From: Gammaproteobacteria bacterium
GTDB lineage: Bacteria; Pseudomonadota; Gammaproteobacteria; GRL18
DNA length: 15,020 nt
Direction of reading: 5' to 3'
Assembly: GCA_028571885.1 (NCBI GenBank)
Contig: JAPVVU010000024.1
Location: forward strand, 1 to 15,020
Below the pieces are notes generated by a model. The model saw nothing but the letters and a program-made list of their open reading frames with translations. It was not told the origin of the DNA and did no database searches. Shown in pieces: positions 1 through 6,692 of the stretch. The position numbers and the translations under genes were made by a program. Position 1 is the first letter of the stretch. The number at the start of each line of letters is the position of its first letter.

Positions 1-6
1 GCTTCT

Positions 7-110
7 AAGTTACAAAAATATAAGTGTTTGTATTTTATATGTTTTGTAACTTGTAGATGGTTAGCCGTTTTACGGCTTGGGTTGCTGAATAGTTACAAAA
101 AATTTTGTTA
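7..110. repeat. Cluster of TTACAAAA inverted repeats
   Basis: An 11-bp perfect inverted repeat, AAGTTACAAAA at 7-17 and TTTTGTAACTT at 42-52, is separated by 24 bases. The same core returns at 93-100 (TTACAAAA) and, inverted with one mismatch, at 103-110 (TTTTGTTA), giving four copies of an 8-bp core in about 100 bp. Between them lies a short hairpin, AGCCGT-TTT-ACGGCT (63-77). The cluster lies just downstream of the exonuclease I gene and may be a termination region, a regulator-binding array for a gene left of the window, or the edge of a small repeat element. No T-run follows the GC hairpin on either strand, so it is not a canonical terminator. The repeats are seen directly; any function is inference. 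Confidence 0.5.
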
Positions 111-150
111 ATCAGTGTTGGGGGGAGGCTGATTCACCATTTTTGAACAG

Positions 151-1623
151 CTATTTAGGATTTTTTATACCAATTAATTCAGGATAAGCGTCAAGCTGGT
201 CGAGTAGTTTTATCGTATCATCAGATATATCACCTTTTCGTAATTCAAACAGTTGTTGCTGATATTCATTCAATTTGATGCTGGCATCACCATCAATGCT
301 TGTCATTCTCTGAATACGGTAGTTATTCCAACGTTCAATTTCATGGGTAAACAGAGTATCTGGAAAATTTCGGCAACGATAGCGGAACAGCATTTCTTCC
401 AGTCGTTCGTCTTCAAAATTAACTGTCAGTTCACCCAGTTCAGATGCTTTTGTTTCTCTAATTAGATTCATTTTCTCCTTATCATTGGTAGAGAAAAATC
501 CACCGGAGTATAAATTCTGATCGGGATCGCTGGAAGGCGATGCATAGATGGGTTTAAATGCTTCTTGAATTCGATCAGACAGACTCTGATCGGTTTTTAA
601 CTGTTCGAGATGTTGTGCACATTGTTCAAGGTCGATTGTCCATTGTTTTATATTTTCAGGTGTCAGTGTTTTAAGAGGGACAAGAACGGGACATTTATTC
701 AGATGTATGGTTTTTAATGGCAGACGCTGTTCACCGTCAGGCAAATCATCTGTTTTTGTGAATGTCAGATATTTGATTTGTTCTACGCTCATATTAATAA
801 GCGCTTCAGGATCTGCATGTAGTTCATAAACAATCACAGCATTCTTATTATTTGCATCCATTGCGACGGGTACCACAATACCCATATGCCCCTTTTCTGC
901 AGGGTACATGCCGCTGATATGAACCAGAGGCGTCTGTTTTTGCAGATTGATTAAATCCTGAACTTTGTATTTGAAGCGATGTTCATAAATGTATTGATAC
1001 AGGCGAGGTTGCCGTTCTTTAATTAATCGGGCAACCTCAATGGTGGCCAGTACATCCGAAAGCGCATCATGTGCTGATTTATGAACAATGTTATTGGCCT
1101 GGCTTAATGCTTCTAACCTGAAGCTGGTGTGCCCATCATCGCGTTTCGGCCATTTGATTCCCTCCGGACGAAGTGCTTTTGTGAGTCTTAACAGATCAAT
1201 AATATCCCATCGTGAATTGCCATGCTGCCATTCACGCGCATAAGGATCATAAAAGTTTCGATACAGTGTGTAACGGGTAAATTCGTCATCGAATCGGATG
1301 TTGTTATAGCCTACGGTACAGGTCCCTGGTTGTGCGAATTCAGCATTAATCCTGGCAATAAATTCTGCTTCGTTTAAACCTTTCTCCAGAGCCAGTTGAG
1401 GCGCAATGCCTGTGACCAGACAGGCCTGTGGATTGGGCAGAAAATCATTGGCTGGCCGACAATAAATGACCAGAGGTTCGCCGATAATATTTAACGCTTC
1501 ATCGGTTCGGATACCGGCAAATTGTACTGGCCGATCACGTTTAGGATCGATGCCGAACGTTTCATAGTCATGCCAGTAGAGGGTATTGGCTTTATTTGCT
1601 TTTGCGGCACTTTTATTGTGCAT
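151..1623 (-). CDS. sbcB: Exodeoxyribonuclease I (3'-5' ssDNA exonuclease)
   Basis: Processive 3'-to-5' exonuclease on single-stranded DNA, acting in the cytoplasm in recombination and mismatch repair. The 490-residue product aligns along its length with Escherichia coli ExoI (475 residues) as I recall it. The DEDDh catalytic set is complete: D19 and E21 in HDYETFG, D112 in GYNNIRFDDE, and H185 and D190 in HDALSD. Family blocks such as NSRWD, ALRPEGI, SFRLE, LVHISGM, HLNKCPVL and RNFPDTL are also present, covering the SH3-like and C-terminal helical regions. The start at 1623 gives an N-terminus close in length to E. coli. The Shine-Dalgarno is weak (AAAGAAG just upstream) and lies inside the 21-bp tandem repeat. 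It is last in a minus-strand run behind the acidic-tail and VWA genes, so it may be co-transcribed with them. Confidence 0.97.
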   Translation of the reverse strand: MHNKSAAKANKANTLYWHDYETFGIDPKRDRPVQFAGIRTDEALNIIGEPLVIYCRPANDFLPNPQACLVTGIAPQLALEKGLNEAEFIARINAEFAQPGTCTVGYNNIRFDDEFTRYTLYRNFYDPYAREWQHGNSRWDIIDLLRLTKALRPEGIKWPKRDDGHTSFRLEALSQANNIVHKSAHDALSDVLATIEVARLIKERQPRLYQYIYEHRFKYKVQDLINLQKQTPLVHISGMYPAEKGHMGIVVPVAMDANNKNAVIVYELHADPEALINMSVEQIKYLTFTKTDDLPDGEQRLPLKTIHLNKCPVLVPLKTLTPENIKQWTIDLEQCAQHLEQLKTDQSLSDRIQEAFKPIYASPSSDPDQNLYSGGFFSTNDKEKMNLIRETKASELGELTVNFEDERLEEMLFRYRCRNFPDTLFTHEIERWNNYRIQRMTSIDGDASIKLNEYQQQLFELRKGDISDDTIKLLDQLDAYPELIGIKNPK

Positions 1624-1624
1624 T

Positions 1625-1708
1625 GTATGCTTCTTTAAGGTAATGGTATGCTTCTTTAAGGTAATAGTATGCTTCTTTAAGGTAATGGTATGCTTCTTTG
1701 AGCTAAAG
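1625..1708. repeat. Four-copy 21-bp tandem repeat upstream of sbcB
   Basis: Three near-identical 21-bp units (1625-1645, 1646-1666, 1667-1687) and a fourth degenerate one (1688-1708) fill the gap between the acidic-tail gene and sbcB. The first three differ at one base (A for G at 1666). On the coding (minus) strand the core is CTTAAAGAAGCATAC. The spacing from the upstream TAA (1711-1713) to the sbcB ATG is a multiple of three, so the units read in frame as a KKHTITL heptad without further stops. The sbcB ATG falls where each other unit has ATT. The units are directly adjacent, so this is not a CRISPR array. Confidence 0.9.
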
Positions 1709-1710
1709 GT

Positions 1711-2895
1711 TTACTTCTTCTCTGTTTTTTCCTGTTCGGCCAGGGCTTCTGCCCAGGGATCAACTTCTTCAGCTTCAGCAGTTGCCTGTTCTGCTAATGC
1801 ATCAGCCCAGGGGTCATCTTCTTCTGCCGATTCAGATTCAGTAACCTCTGCCTGAGTATCACTTTCAGTTTCAGCAGTTGCCTGCTCTGCTAATGCATCA
1901 GCCCAGGGGTCGTTTTCTTCTGCCGATTCAGGTTCAGCATTATCCGCCTGAGTATCTGTTTCAGTGGCTGCCTGTTCAGCCAGTGCATCAGCCCATGGAT
2001 CGTCTTCAGGCACTACTTCTTCAGCATCTTCATCTAAAGTATCGAGATCCATATTAAGCTCATCATTAATGCCCAGATGAACCGCAGTACTATCGTCTAA
2101 TGTCGCATCATTTTTCGCTAAATCTAAGCCATCAGTTCTTTCCGGATCAAAGCTATCCACTTGATCATGATTATCATCTACAGAAGGGGCAAGTTTACTG
2201 GGATCGATATCATGTTCCAGGCGTTTATCTCGCAGGTAGATAATGGCTTTTAATACTATTTGGGCATTGGATTCTACTTCCTGGCCTGTTTTTTTACCAT
2301 GCTCTGTCATTAGCGCTGTGATGGTTTCCAGGGCTTCAAATAAATGTTCATTGAGTTCTGTGTTTTTCAGTCGAAGTTCGGATAATTCTTTCAAACGAGC
2401 TTCATTCGATTCAGCTTGCTCACGAGCCAGAATTGTTGCATTAGCCGTCTCTTGACTTCGATCTTCTTCATTCCCTGCAATTTCAGTGCTGGTGATTTCA
2501 GGAGCCTGGGTGACTGTTGCTGTTTGTCCAGAGCCACTGGTTTTAAGAAAACTATTATTGCTTTCAATAAGGTTATCGGGATAGTCCAATAGTCGATAGG
2601 TGTCACGATGCAGATAGAGTGTGACAAATTCTTTAATGACAGTTTTTTCATTTTGAAAAAGCTTTTCAGCCTGTTCATCACTATTTCCTTTGAAGCCAAT
2701 AGATTGCAACTGTTTTTTCAGGGATGAAATGCGTTCTTCTTTACTTCCAGTGTAATCACTGATTAATTCATTAACTGCCTTGAGATCTTTACGTTTGGCT
2801 TTAATATTAAAAATTATCATAATGATTAATATTAAAAAAAAGACAATGCTGGCTTCCGCTGTGATAATAAATAACTTAGGGATTAAAGCTTCCAT
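1711..2895 (-). CDS. Membrane-anchored protein with acidic DPWADALAEQ-repeat tail, unknown function
   Basis: I do not recognise a family for this 394-residue protein. Residues about 8-30 form one strong hydrophobic segment followed by a basic stretch (KAKRK), which predicts an N-terminal anchor with the rest in the cytoplasm. Residues 35-110 are charged and probably helical. Residues about 155-225 are Glu/Lys/Leu-rich and likely coiled-coil. From about 240 the chain is very acidic and probably disordered. It ends with four copies of DPWA(D/E)ALAEQ at 299-308, 329-338, 361-370 and 379-388, separated by Glu/Thr/Ala-rich linkers that also repeat at DNA level. The start is fixed by a TAATG overlap with the VWA gene, implying translational coupling. 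The repeated motif resembles the short Trp-containing peptide near the N-terminus of flagellar FliN, which may be coincidence. Confidence 0.85.
   Translation of the reverse strand: MEALIPKLFIITAEASIVFFLILIIMIIFNIKAKRKDLKAVNELISDYTGSKEERISSLKKQLQSIGFKGNSDEQAEKLFQNEKTVIKEFVTLYLHRDTYRLLDYPDNLIESNNSFLKTSGSGQTATVTQAPEITSTEIAGNEEDRSQETANATILAREQAESNEARLKELSELRLKNTELNEHLFEALETITALMTEHGKKTGQEVESNAQIVLKAIIYLRDKRLEHDIDPSKLAPSVDDNHDQVDSFDPERTDGLDLAKNDATLDDSTAVHLGINDELNMDLDTLDEDAEEVVPEDDPWADALAEQAATETDTQADNAEPESAEENDPWADALAEQATAETESDTQAEVTESESAEEDDPWADALAEQATAEAEEVDPWAEALAEQEKTEKK
1732..2001 (-). repeat. Coding repeat region encoding four DPWADALAEQ units
   Basis: This stretch of the acidic-tail gene encodes four decapeptide units and their linkers. 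The + strand shows the repeated block TGCATCAGCCCAGGGGTC with small variations, and flanking TTCTTCTGCCGATTCAG blocks. The first three units carry DPWADALAEQ exactly; the fourth has DPWAEALAEQ. Linker lengths of about 20, 22 and 8 residues suggest expansion by unequal duplication. Copy number probably varies between strains, though this cannot be judged from one sequence. Confidence 0.88.
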
Positions 2896-4808
2896 TATTC
2901 GAGTTCTCCTGTCAGCTCATCATAAGCAGTTTCACGGGCTTTTTTCCATTTGCGATAAGCAAACCATCCACCGACACCGACAATAATATTAACAATGACA
3001 GCAATAAGAGTCCCTGCCAGCCAACCTGATTCTTCTGTGGCGGGTGGGGTTTCCTGAATTTCCTCAAAAATCTCCTCAACAACCTCCTCAACATCTTTCG
3101 CTGCAGGCGTTTCCTCTGTTAATAACTGTTCAGGACTTAATATTAAATTATCAAATGTGGGCAAATCAAGTGGAATGGGGCGTGATATATAGTCAATAGG
3201 ACGACCGGTTCGAGTTTTAGTTTGCATATGGATAACTATATGATAGTTATTCTCGGGATCCAGCGACTCACTTTGATAAGACCATTCCAGAACATTGGGG
3301 TTAATTTGTTGTAAGTTTATTGCTTCGCCCGTGTCATTATCCTGTAATGTGTCGCCTTTTATTAAGAATGCACTCATTTTTATTTTTCTGGGATTTACAA
3401 ATTCAATATTTGGACTGACTAATATTTGATGGTAATTTTTGTTATTTTTTTGCTGTTGTTCAACTCGGGTATTAAGCAGGTTAATATCGTGAACCATGAC
3501 AGAATGGTTGATTTCACGTTGAAATGTTTCACTGCTTGCCCGAAACGTAAATTGATTTTTACCAATATCCAATGTTGGATTAATTTGGACATTAAATATT
3601 CCATCATTAGCTTCAGTATCGCCACGCAGGCCATTATCATGCAAAAACCAACGTTTTTTATTGGCTTGTTTAAGGGGAAGGTTATTCCCTGAAAGCTCTT
3701 TTTGTACTGCAGACATAGAAATGAATTGTAAAAAATTATCATCTGTTATTTTATTATTATTATCCACCATGAAAAGAGCGATGTTAAAATTTTCACCAAT
3801 AAACAGGTTGTTGGGGAGGCGGTTAGTCTGAATTTGAAGATTTGTTACCACTAAAACCCGATTATCAGGATCTGTCTGCGCATTGATTGACCATTCACCC
3901 GTTTTAGGTTGGCTGATAGTGATTAAATCATAATTTTTTTCGGACTGCCATTTTACATATGAGGGTGCATTCTCCTGCTTATATTTCTTCTTGTCGGGTT
4001 CAATGACTTCAGTAGGCCTGGCATTTTGTGGTTTGAATACCAGTAATGTTAACTCAAGAATGGATTCATCCACCAAAAATTTATTATCAACTAAGGGGAC
4101 AGTATCGGGTTTTGTGGTCTTTTCAAACAAGCGTAGAAAAATTCTTTCAAGTTGTTCGGCACTATCAGTTTGTTCAAAAGCACCATCTGTTTTGCTTGAA
4201 AGTTCTTGCAAAAATGCATGGTCAGCATTTTTTGATAACGCAATAGTATGGATGTTCGCCCCTGTTTTCTCGATTTCAGGCAACATTGTTGTTAAAATTC
4301 GAGTACGCTCCTGTGCATTTTTTTCATCATCCTTACTGATATCAATCATGCCGTCAGTTAACAGGATGATACTGCGTTGATTTAATTTTGAAGGTGTTTT
4401 ACCCCAATCAGCAACGGCTGCTTCCAATGCCTGACCGATATTAGTAAAAAGATCACGGGAGTGAATTTTTTTACTGGCCAGCAGAGCATTTTTCTTCCAT
4501 TTTTCATTGGCGAGACCCAATGGAATCAGGGGCACTGCTTCTGTTCCAAAGTTCCACACAGCAGTGGTTGCATCGGGGGGGAGTAATCCAATTAGCAGGC
4601 GTAAGGCTGGCAGACGCAGATTTTTTGGATCATTTTTCTTCATACTGCCGGATACATCAATGAGTACTCGAATATCACTGCTCTTGTTCTGCTGCTCAAC
4701 TTGTTGAGCGCTCCAACCTGAAGAAGGGATTGCAAAACAGAAGAGTATAAAATACAACTTAATCTTATGAGCGATCATTTTTTTTGCTGATGCAGGTGTC
4801 AAAAGCAT
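2895..4808 (-). CDS. Secreted VWA-domain protein with C-terminal membrane anchor, function unknown
   Basis: The 637-residue product starts with a signal-peptide-like segment (basic residues, then hydrophobic 18-33 ending near GWSA). A von Willebrand factor A domain follows at about 46-230. Its metal-ion-dependent adhesion site is complete: D51-x-S53-x-S55 in DVSGSM, T122 in LFTNIG, and D152 in LLTDGM. The middle has beta-rich segments with a DNGLRGDTEANDG motif, like Ig-type modules of surface proteins. An acidic Glu-rich linker leads to one hydrophobic segment (about 595-618) and a 19-residue basic/acidic tail. The predicted topology is a large periplasmic part and a short cytoplasmic tail. 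ATG 4808 has AGGG upstream at reasonable spacing; the internal Met at residue 11 lacks a visible ribosome site. Stop and start overlap the acidic-tail gene. No MoxR-type ATPase gene is nearby, which separates it from the common MoxR-VWA clusters. Confidence 0.85.
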   Translation of the reverse strand: MLLTPASAKKMIAHKIKLYFILFCFAIPSSGWSAQQVEQQNKSSDIRVLIDVSGSMKKNDPKNLRLPALRLLIGLLPPDATTAVWNFGTEAVPLIPLGLANEKWKKNALLASKKIHSRDLFTNIGQALEAAVADWGKTPSKLNQRSIILLTDGMIDISKDDEKNAQERTRILTTMLPEIEKTGANIHTIALSKNADHAFLQELSSKTDGAFEQTDSAEQLERIFLRLFEKTTKPDTVPLVDNKFLVDESILELTLLVFKPQNARPTEVIEPDKKKYKQENAPSYVKWQSEKNYDLITISQPKTGEWSINAQTDPDNRVLVVTNLQIQTNRLPNNLFIGENFNIALFMVDNNNKITDDNFLQFISMSAVQKELSGNNLPLKQANKKRWFLHDNGLRGDTEANDGIFNVQINPTLDIGKNQFTFRASSETFQREINHSVMVHDINLLNTRVEQQQKNNKNYHQILVSPNIEFVNPRKIKMSAFLIKGDTLQDNDTGEAINLQQINPNVLEWSYQSESLDPENNYHIVIHMQTKTRTGRPIDYISRPIPLDLPTFDNLILSPEQLLTEETPAAKDVEEVVEEIFEEIQETPPATEESGWLAGTLIAVIVNIIVGVGGWFAYRKWKKARETAYDELTGELE

Positions 4809-4836
4809 GCATAAACCCTAAATATTCAAAAATTAT

Positions 4837-4854
4837 TGAGTCTGTATTGACTCA
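4837..4854. promoter_or_regulatory. Palindrome TGAGTC-N6-GACTCA, possible operator
   Basis: Perfect 6-bp inverted repeat around a 6-base spacer, about 30-45 bases upstream of the VWA start codon. It sits just after the -10 of the candidate VWA promoter, near the expected transcription start, which would suit a repressor. Seen directly; the role is inferred. Confidence 0.35.
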
Positions 4855-4859
4855 GGACT

Positions 4860-4888
4860 ATTATTCTCTATATCGGCCAAAGATTCAA
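4860..4888 (-). promoter_or_regulatory. Candidate sigma70 promoter of the VWA/acidic-tail/sbcB run
   Basis: On the minus strand, TTGAAT (4883-4888) and AATAAT (4860-4865) are separated by 17 bases, matching 4/6 and 5/6 of the sigma70 consensus. Transcription would start near 4853, leaving a leader of about 45 bases. AT-rich DNA gives chance matches, so this is a moderate call. Confidence 0.35.
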
Positions 4889-5079
4889 AAGCTTAACATC
4901 AGGGATATGACAACAACTAAAAGAGCCAATATTAGTGCTCTAGCTATACCTTATCTCTTAGTAAGAATATCTCTTTTTAAGATTAAGATGGTTTCTCTAA
5001 TTTTAGATTGATTTGAGGATATAGCCAATAATTTCTTCTACTGACTTTTTTTAGCTGGTTCTTGTCGAATTCCATAATG

Positions 5080-5094
5080 TTAACACGGTGTTAA
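5080..5094. promoter_or_regulatory. Perfect 15-bp palindrome TTAACACGGTGTTAA, possible operator
   Basis: Two 7-bp arms (TTAACAC and GTGTTAA) around one central base, about 215 bases upstream of the fabB start. This size and symmetry is typical of sites for dimeric helix-turn-helix repressors. I cannot match it to a remembered FabR, DesT or FadR consensus, and the distance to fabB is large for direct repression. Confidence 0.4.
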
Positions 5095-5245
5095 AAATAC
5101 TGTGCTGAGAGAAAAATAGACATCCTGGAATAGAAATTATATTATTGAGGTCCAACTCTAATAGGAATGTTGTCTTCTAACCCTATGAATTTATGAAGAT
5201 ATTTTCAATATTAAAAAATCTCATGCACTTTTTTTGCAAGAATTA

Positions 5246-5274
5246 ATGACGAGCAGGCTGAACAAGGCTAAAAT
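5246..5274 (+). promoter_or_regulatory. Candidate fabB promoter
   Basis: ATGACG (5246-5251) and TAAAAT (5269-5274) are 17 bases apart, matching 4/6 and 5/6 of the sigma70 consensus, with a T-run just upstream (5229-5235). Start would be near 5281, about 30 bases before the fabB start codon. Confidence 0.35.
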
Positions 5275-5310
5275 AGTCAACTAATATGATAAGTAATGGT
5301 AGATCGAATA

Positions 5311-6552
5311 ATGAAGCGAGTAGTTGTGACCGGGATGGGCATTGTTTCATGTCTTGGCAATAATAAACAGGCCGTTTTAGAATCTCTTCGTACTGGCAAA
5401 TCCGGAATTCAGTTCAAAGATGAATATAAGGCGTTAGGCATGCGTAGTCATGTCGCCGGTAGTATTCATATTGATCTGGACGAATTTATCGAACGCAAAG
5501 TGAAACGATTTATGGGTAACGCCGCGGCTTATGCGTATATTGCAATGCAGCAGGCAATTGCGGATTCAGGCTTATCTGCGGACGATGTTTCAAATACCAG
5601 AACTGGACTTATTGCTGGTTCTGGTGGTGCTTCTTCAGAAAATCAGGTCTTAGCCGCTGATATTTTGCGCGAGAAAGGCATTCGTCGAGTCGGGCCTTAT
5701 ATGGTACCAAGAACGATGGCGAGCACGGTTTCTGCTTGCCTGGCAACCCCTTTTAAAATAAAAGGGGTGAATTATTCCATTAGTTCAGCTTGTGCAACCA
5801 GCACTCATTGCATAGGTAATGCGGTGGAACAAATTCAGTTTGGTAAGCAGGATGTTGTTTTTGCCGGCGGCGGCGAAGAAGAACATTGGACTCTCAGTAT
5901 GCTCTTTGATGGTATGGGTGCCTTGTCCAGTAAGTACAATGAGACACCACAAACTGCTTCAAGGCCCTATGATGAAACCCGCGATGGCTTTGTCATTGCT
6001 GGCGGTGGCGGTATGTTAGTTTTAGAGGAGTTAGAGCATGCCAGGGCTCGCGGCGCCAAAATTTATGCAGAAGTGACGGGTTATGGGGCTACGTCAGATG
6101 GTGTGGATATGGTTGCGCCCTCTGGTGAAGGGGCTGTTCGCTGTATGCAGCAGGCTCTGAGTACTATTAGTAAACCGGTAGATTATATTAATACCCATGG
6201 TACCAGCACACCTGTAGGTGATCTAAAAGAAATCGAGGCCATTCGCGAGGTCTTTTCTGCCAAAGATTCTTCTTCAAATAAGGGTGTACCGCCGCTCAGT
6301 TCTACTAAATCATTAACGGGACATTCTCTGGGGGCTACTGGCGTTCATGAAGCAATTTATTGTCTGCTGATGATGGAAAATAACTTCATTGCAGCCTCTG
6401 CTAATGCAAATATTGAACATATGGATGATAAAGTATCGGATATGCCGATTGTGACCGAAATGAGAGAAAATCAGCAATTGGATACAGTCCTGAGCAACAA
6501 CTTTGGTTTTGGTGGTACGAATGCCTGTTTAGTTTTTCAAAAGCTTGTTTGA
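5311..6552 (+). CDS. fabB: Beta-ketoacyl-ACP synthase I
   Basis: Condenses malonyl-ACP with growing acyl-ACP in type II fatty acid synthesis; FabB is the enzyme needed for unsaturated chains in FabA/FabB organisms. The 413-residue product has the thiolase-fold Cys-His-His set: C161 in SSACATS, H296 in THGTSTP, and H338 in TGHSLGATG, with K333 in STKSLTGH and the NNFGFGGTN block near the C-terminus. The N-terminal MKRVVVTGMGIVSCLGNN closely follows E. coli FabB. An in-frame ATG five codons upstream (5296) exists, but 5311 matches the family start and has GGTAG eight bases upstream. FabB is favoured over FabF by the N-terminus and overall likeness. No fabA lies beside it, unlike the fabA-fabB arrangement of pseudomonads. 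A weak hairpin follows the stop. Confidence 0.93.
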   Translation: MKRVVVTGMGIVSCLGNNKQAVLESLRTGKSGIQFKDEYKALGMRSHVAGSIHIDLDEFIERKVKRFMGNAAAYAYIAMQQAIADSGLSADDVSNTRTGLIAGSGGASSENQVLAADILREKGIRRVGPYMVPRTMASTVSACLATPFKIKGVNYSISSACATSTHCIGNAVEQIQFGKQDVVFAGGGEEEHWTLSMLFDGMGALSSKYNETPQTASRPYDETRDGFVIAGGGGMLVLEELEHARARGAKIYAEVTGYGATSDGVDMVAPSGEGAVRCMQQALSTISKPVDYINTHGTSTPVGDLKEIEAIREVFSAKDSSSNKGVPPLSSTKSLTGHSLGATGVHEAIYCLLMMENNFIAASANANIEHMDDKVSDMPIVTEMRENQQLDTVLSNNFGFGGTNACLVFQKLV

Positions 6553-6555
6553 AGC

Positions 6556-6572
6556 AGATTTGAAAAATCTTT
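6556..6572 (+). terminator. Weak hairpin after fabB
   Basis: AGATTT-GAA-AAATCT followed by only two T residues, starting four bases past the fabB stop. The stem is AT-rich and the T-tract short, so termination here would be inefficient and read-through into the receiver-HATPase gene is possible. Confidence 0.25.
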
Positions 6573-6692
6573 ACTCTATACTCAATAGCTGGTAACTATT
6601 TAGACTTTTTAATCGTCAAATGGCTGCTGTTGCCGGCATATTTTTTAAGATTGGAGATAAGTTTTCCGTGAATAGTTTTATTGGGACATATC

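Larger units (their letters stand above)
4809..5310. other. 502-base divergent intergenic region between the VWA gene and fabB
   Basis: No convincing gene is visible here. The region is AT-rich and holds candidate promoters for both flanking genes, a TGAGTC/GACTCA palindrome, an 11-bp palindrome TCTTAGTAAGA (4956-4966), and a perfect 15-bp palindrome at 5080-5094. The spacer is much longer than others in the window, so it may carry more regulation than one promoter each way, or a small RNA that I cannot recognise by eye. Confidence 0.6.

Noticed and set aside
1625..1708. Possible CRISPR array
   Set aside because: The units are directly adjacent with no unique spacers and no cas genes are present.
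1586..1855. Plus-strand open frame with a VCFFKVM repeat
   Set aside because: It is the antisense reading of the 21-bp repeats and the acidic-tail gene; it has no ribosome site and its composition follows from the repeats.
3426..3692. Plus-strand 88-codon frame inside the VWA gene
   Set aside because: It is antisense to the coding sequence and has no initiation signals.
4784..5011. 75-codon plus-strand frame running from the VWA start into the intergenic region
   Set aside because: No ribosome site, no recognisable domain, and the first part is antisense to the VWA start; chance is more likely in AT-rich DNA.
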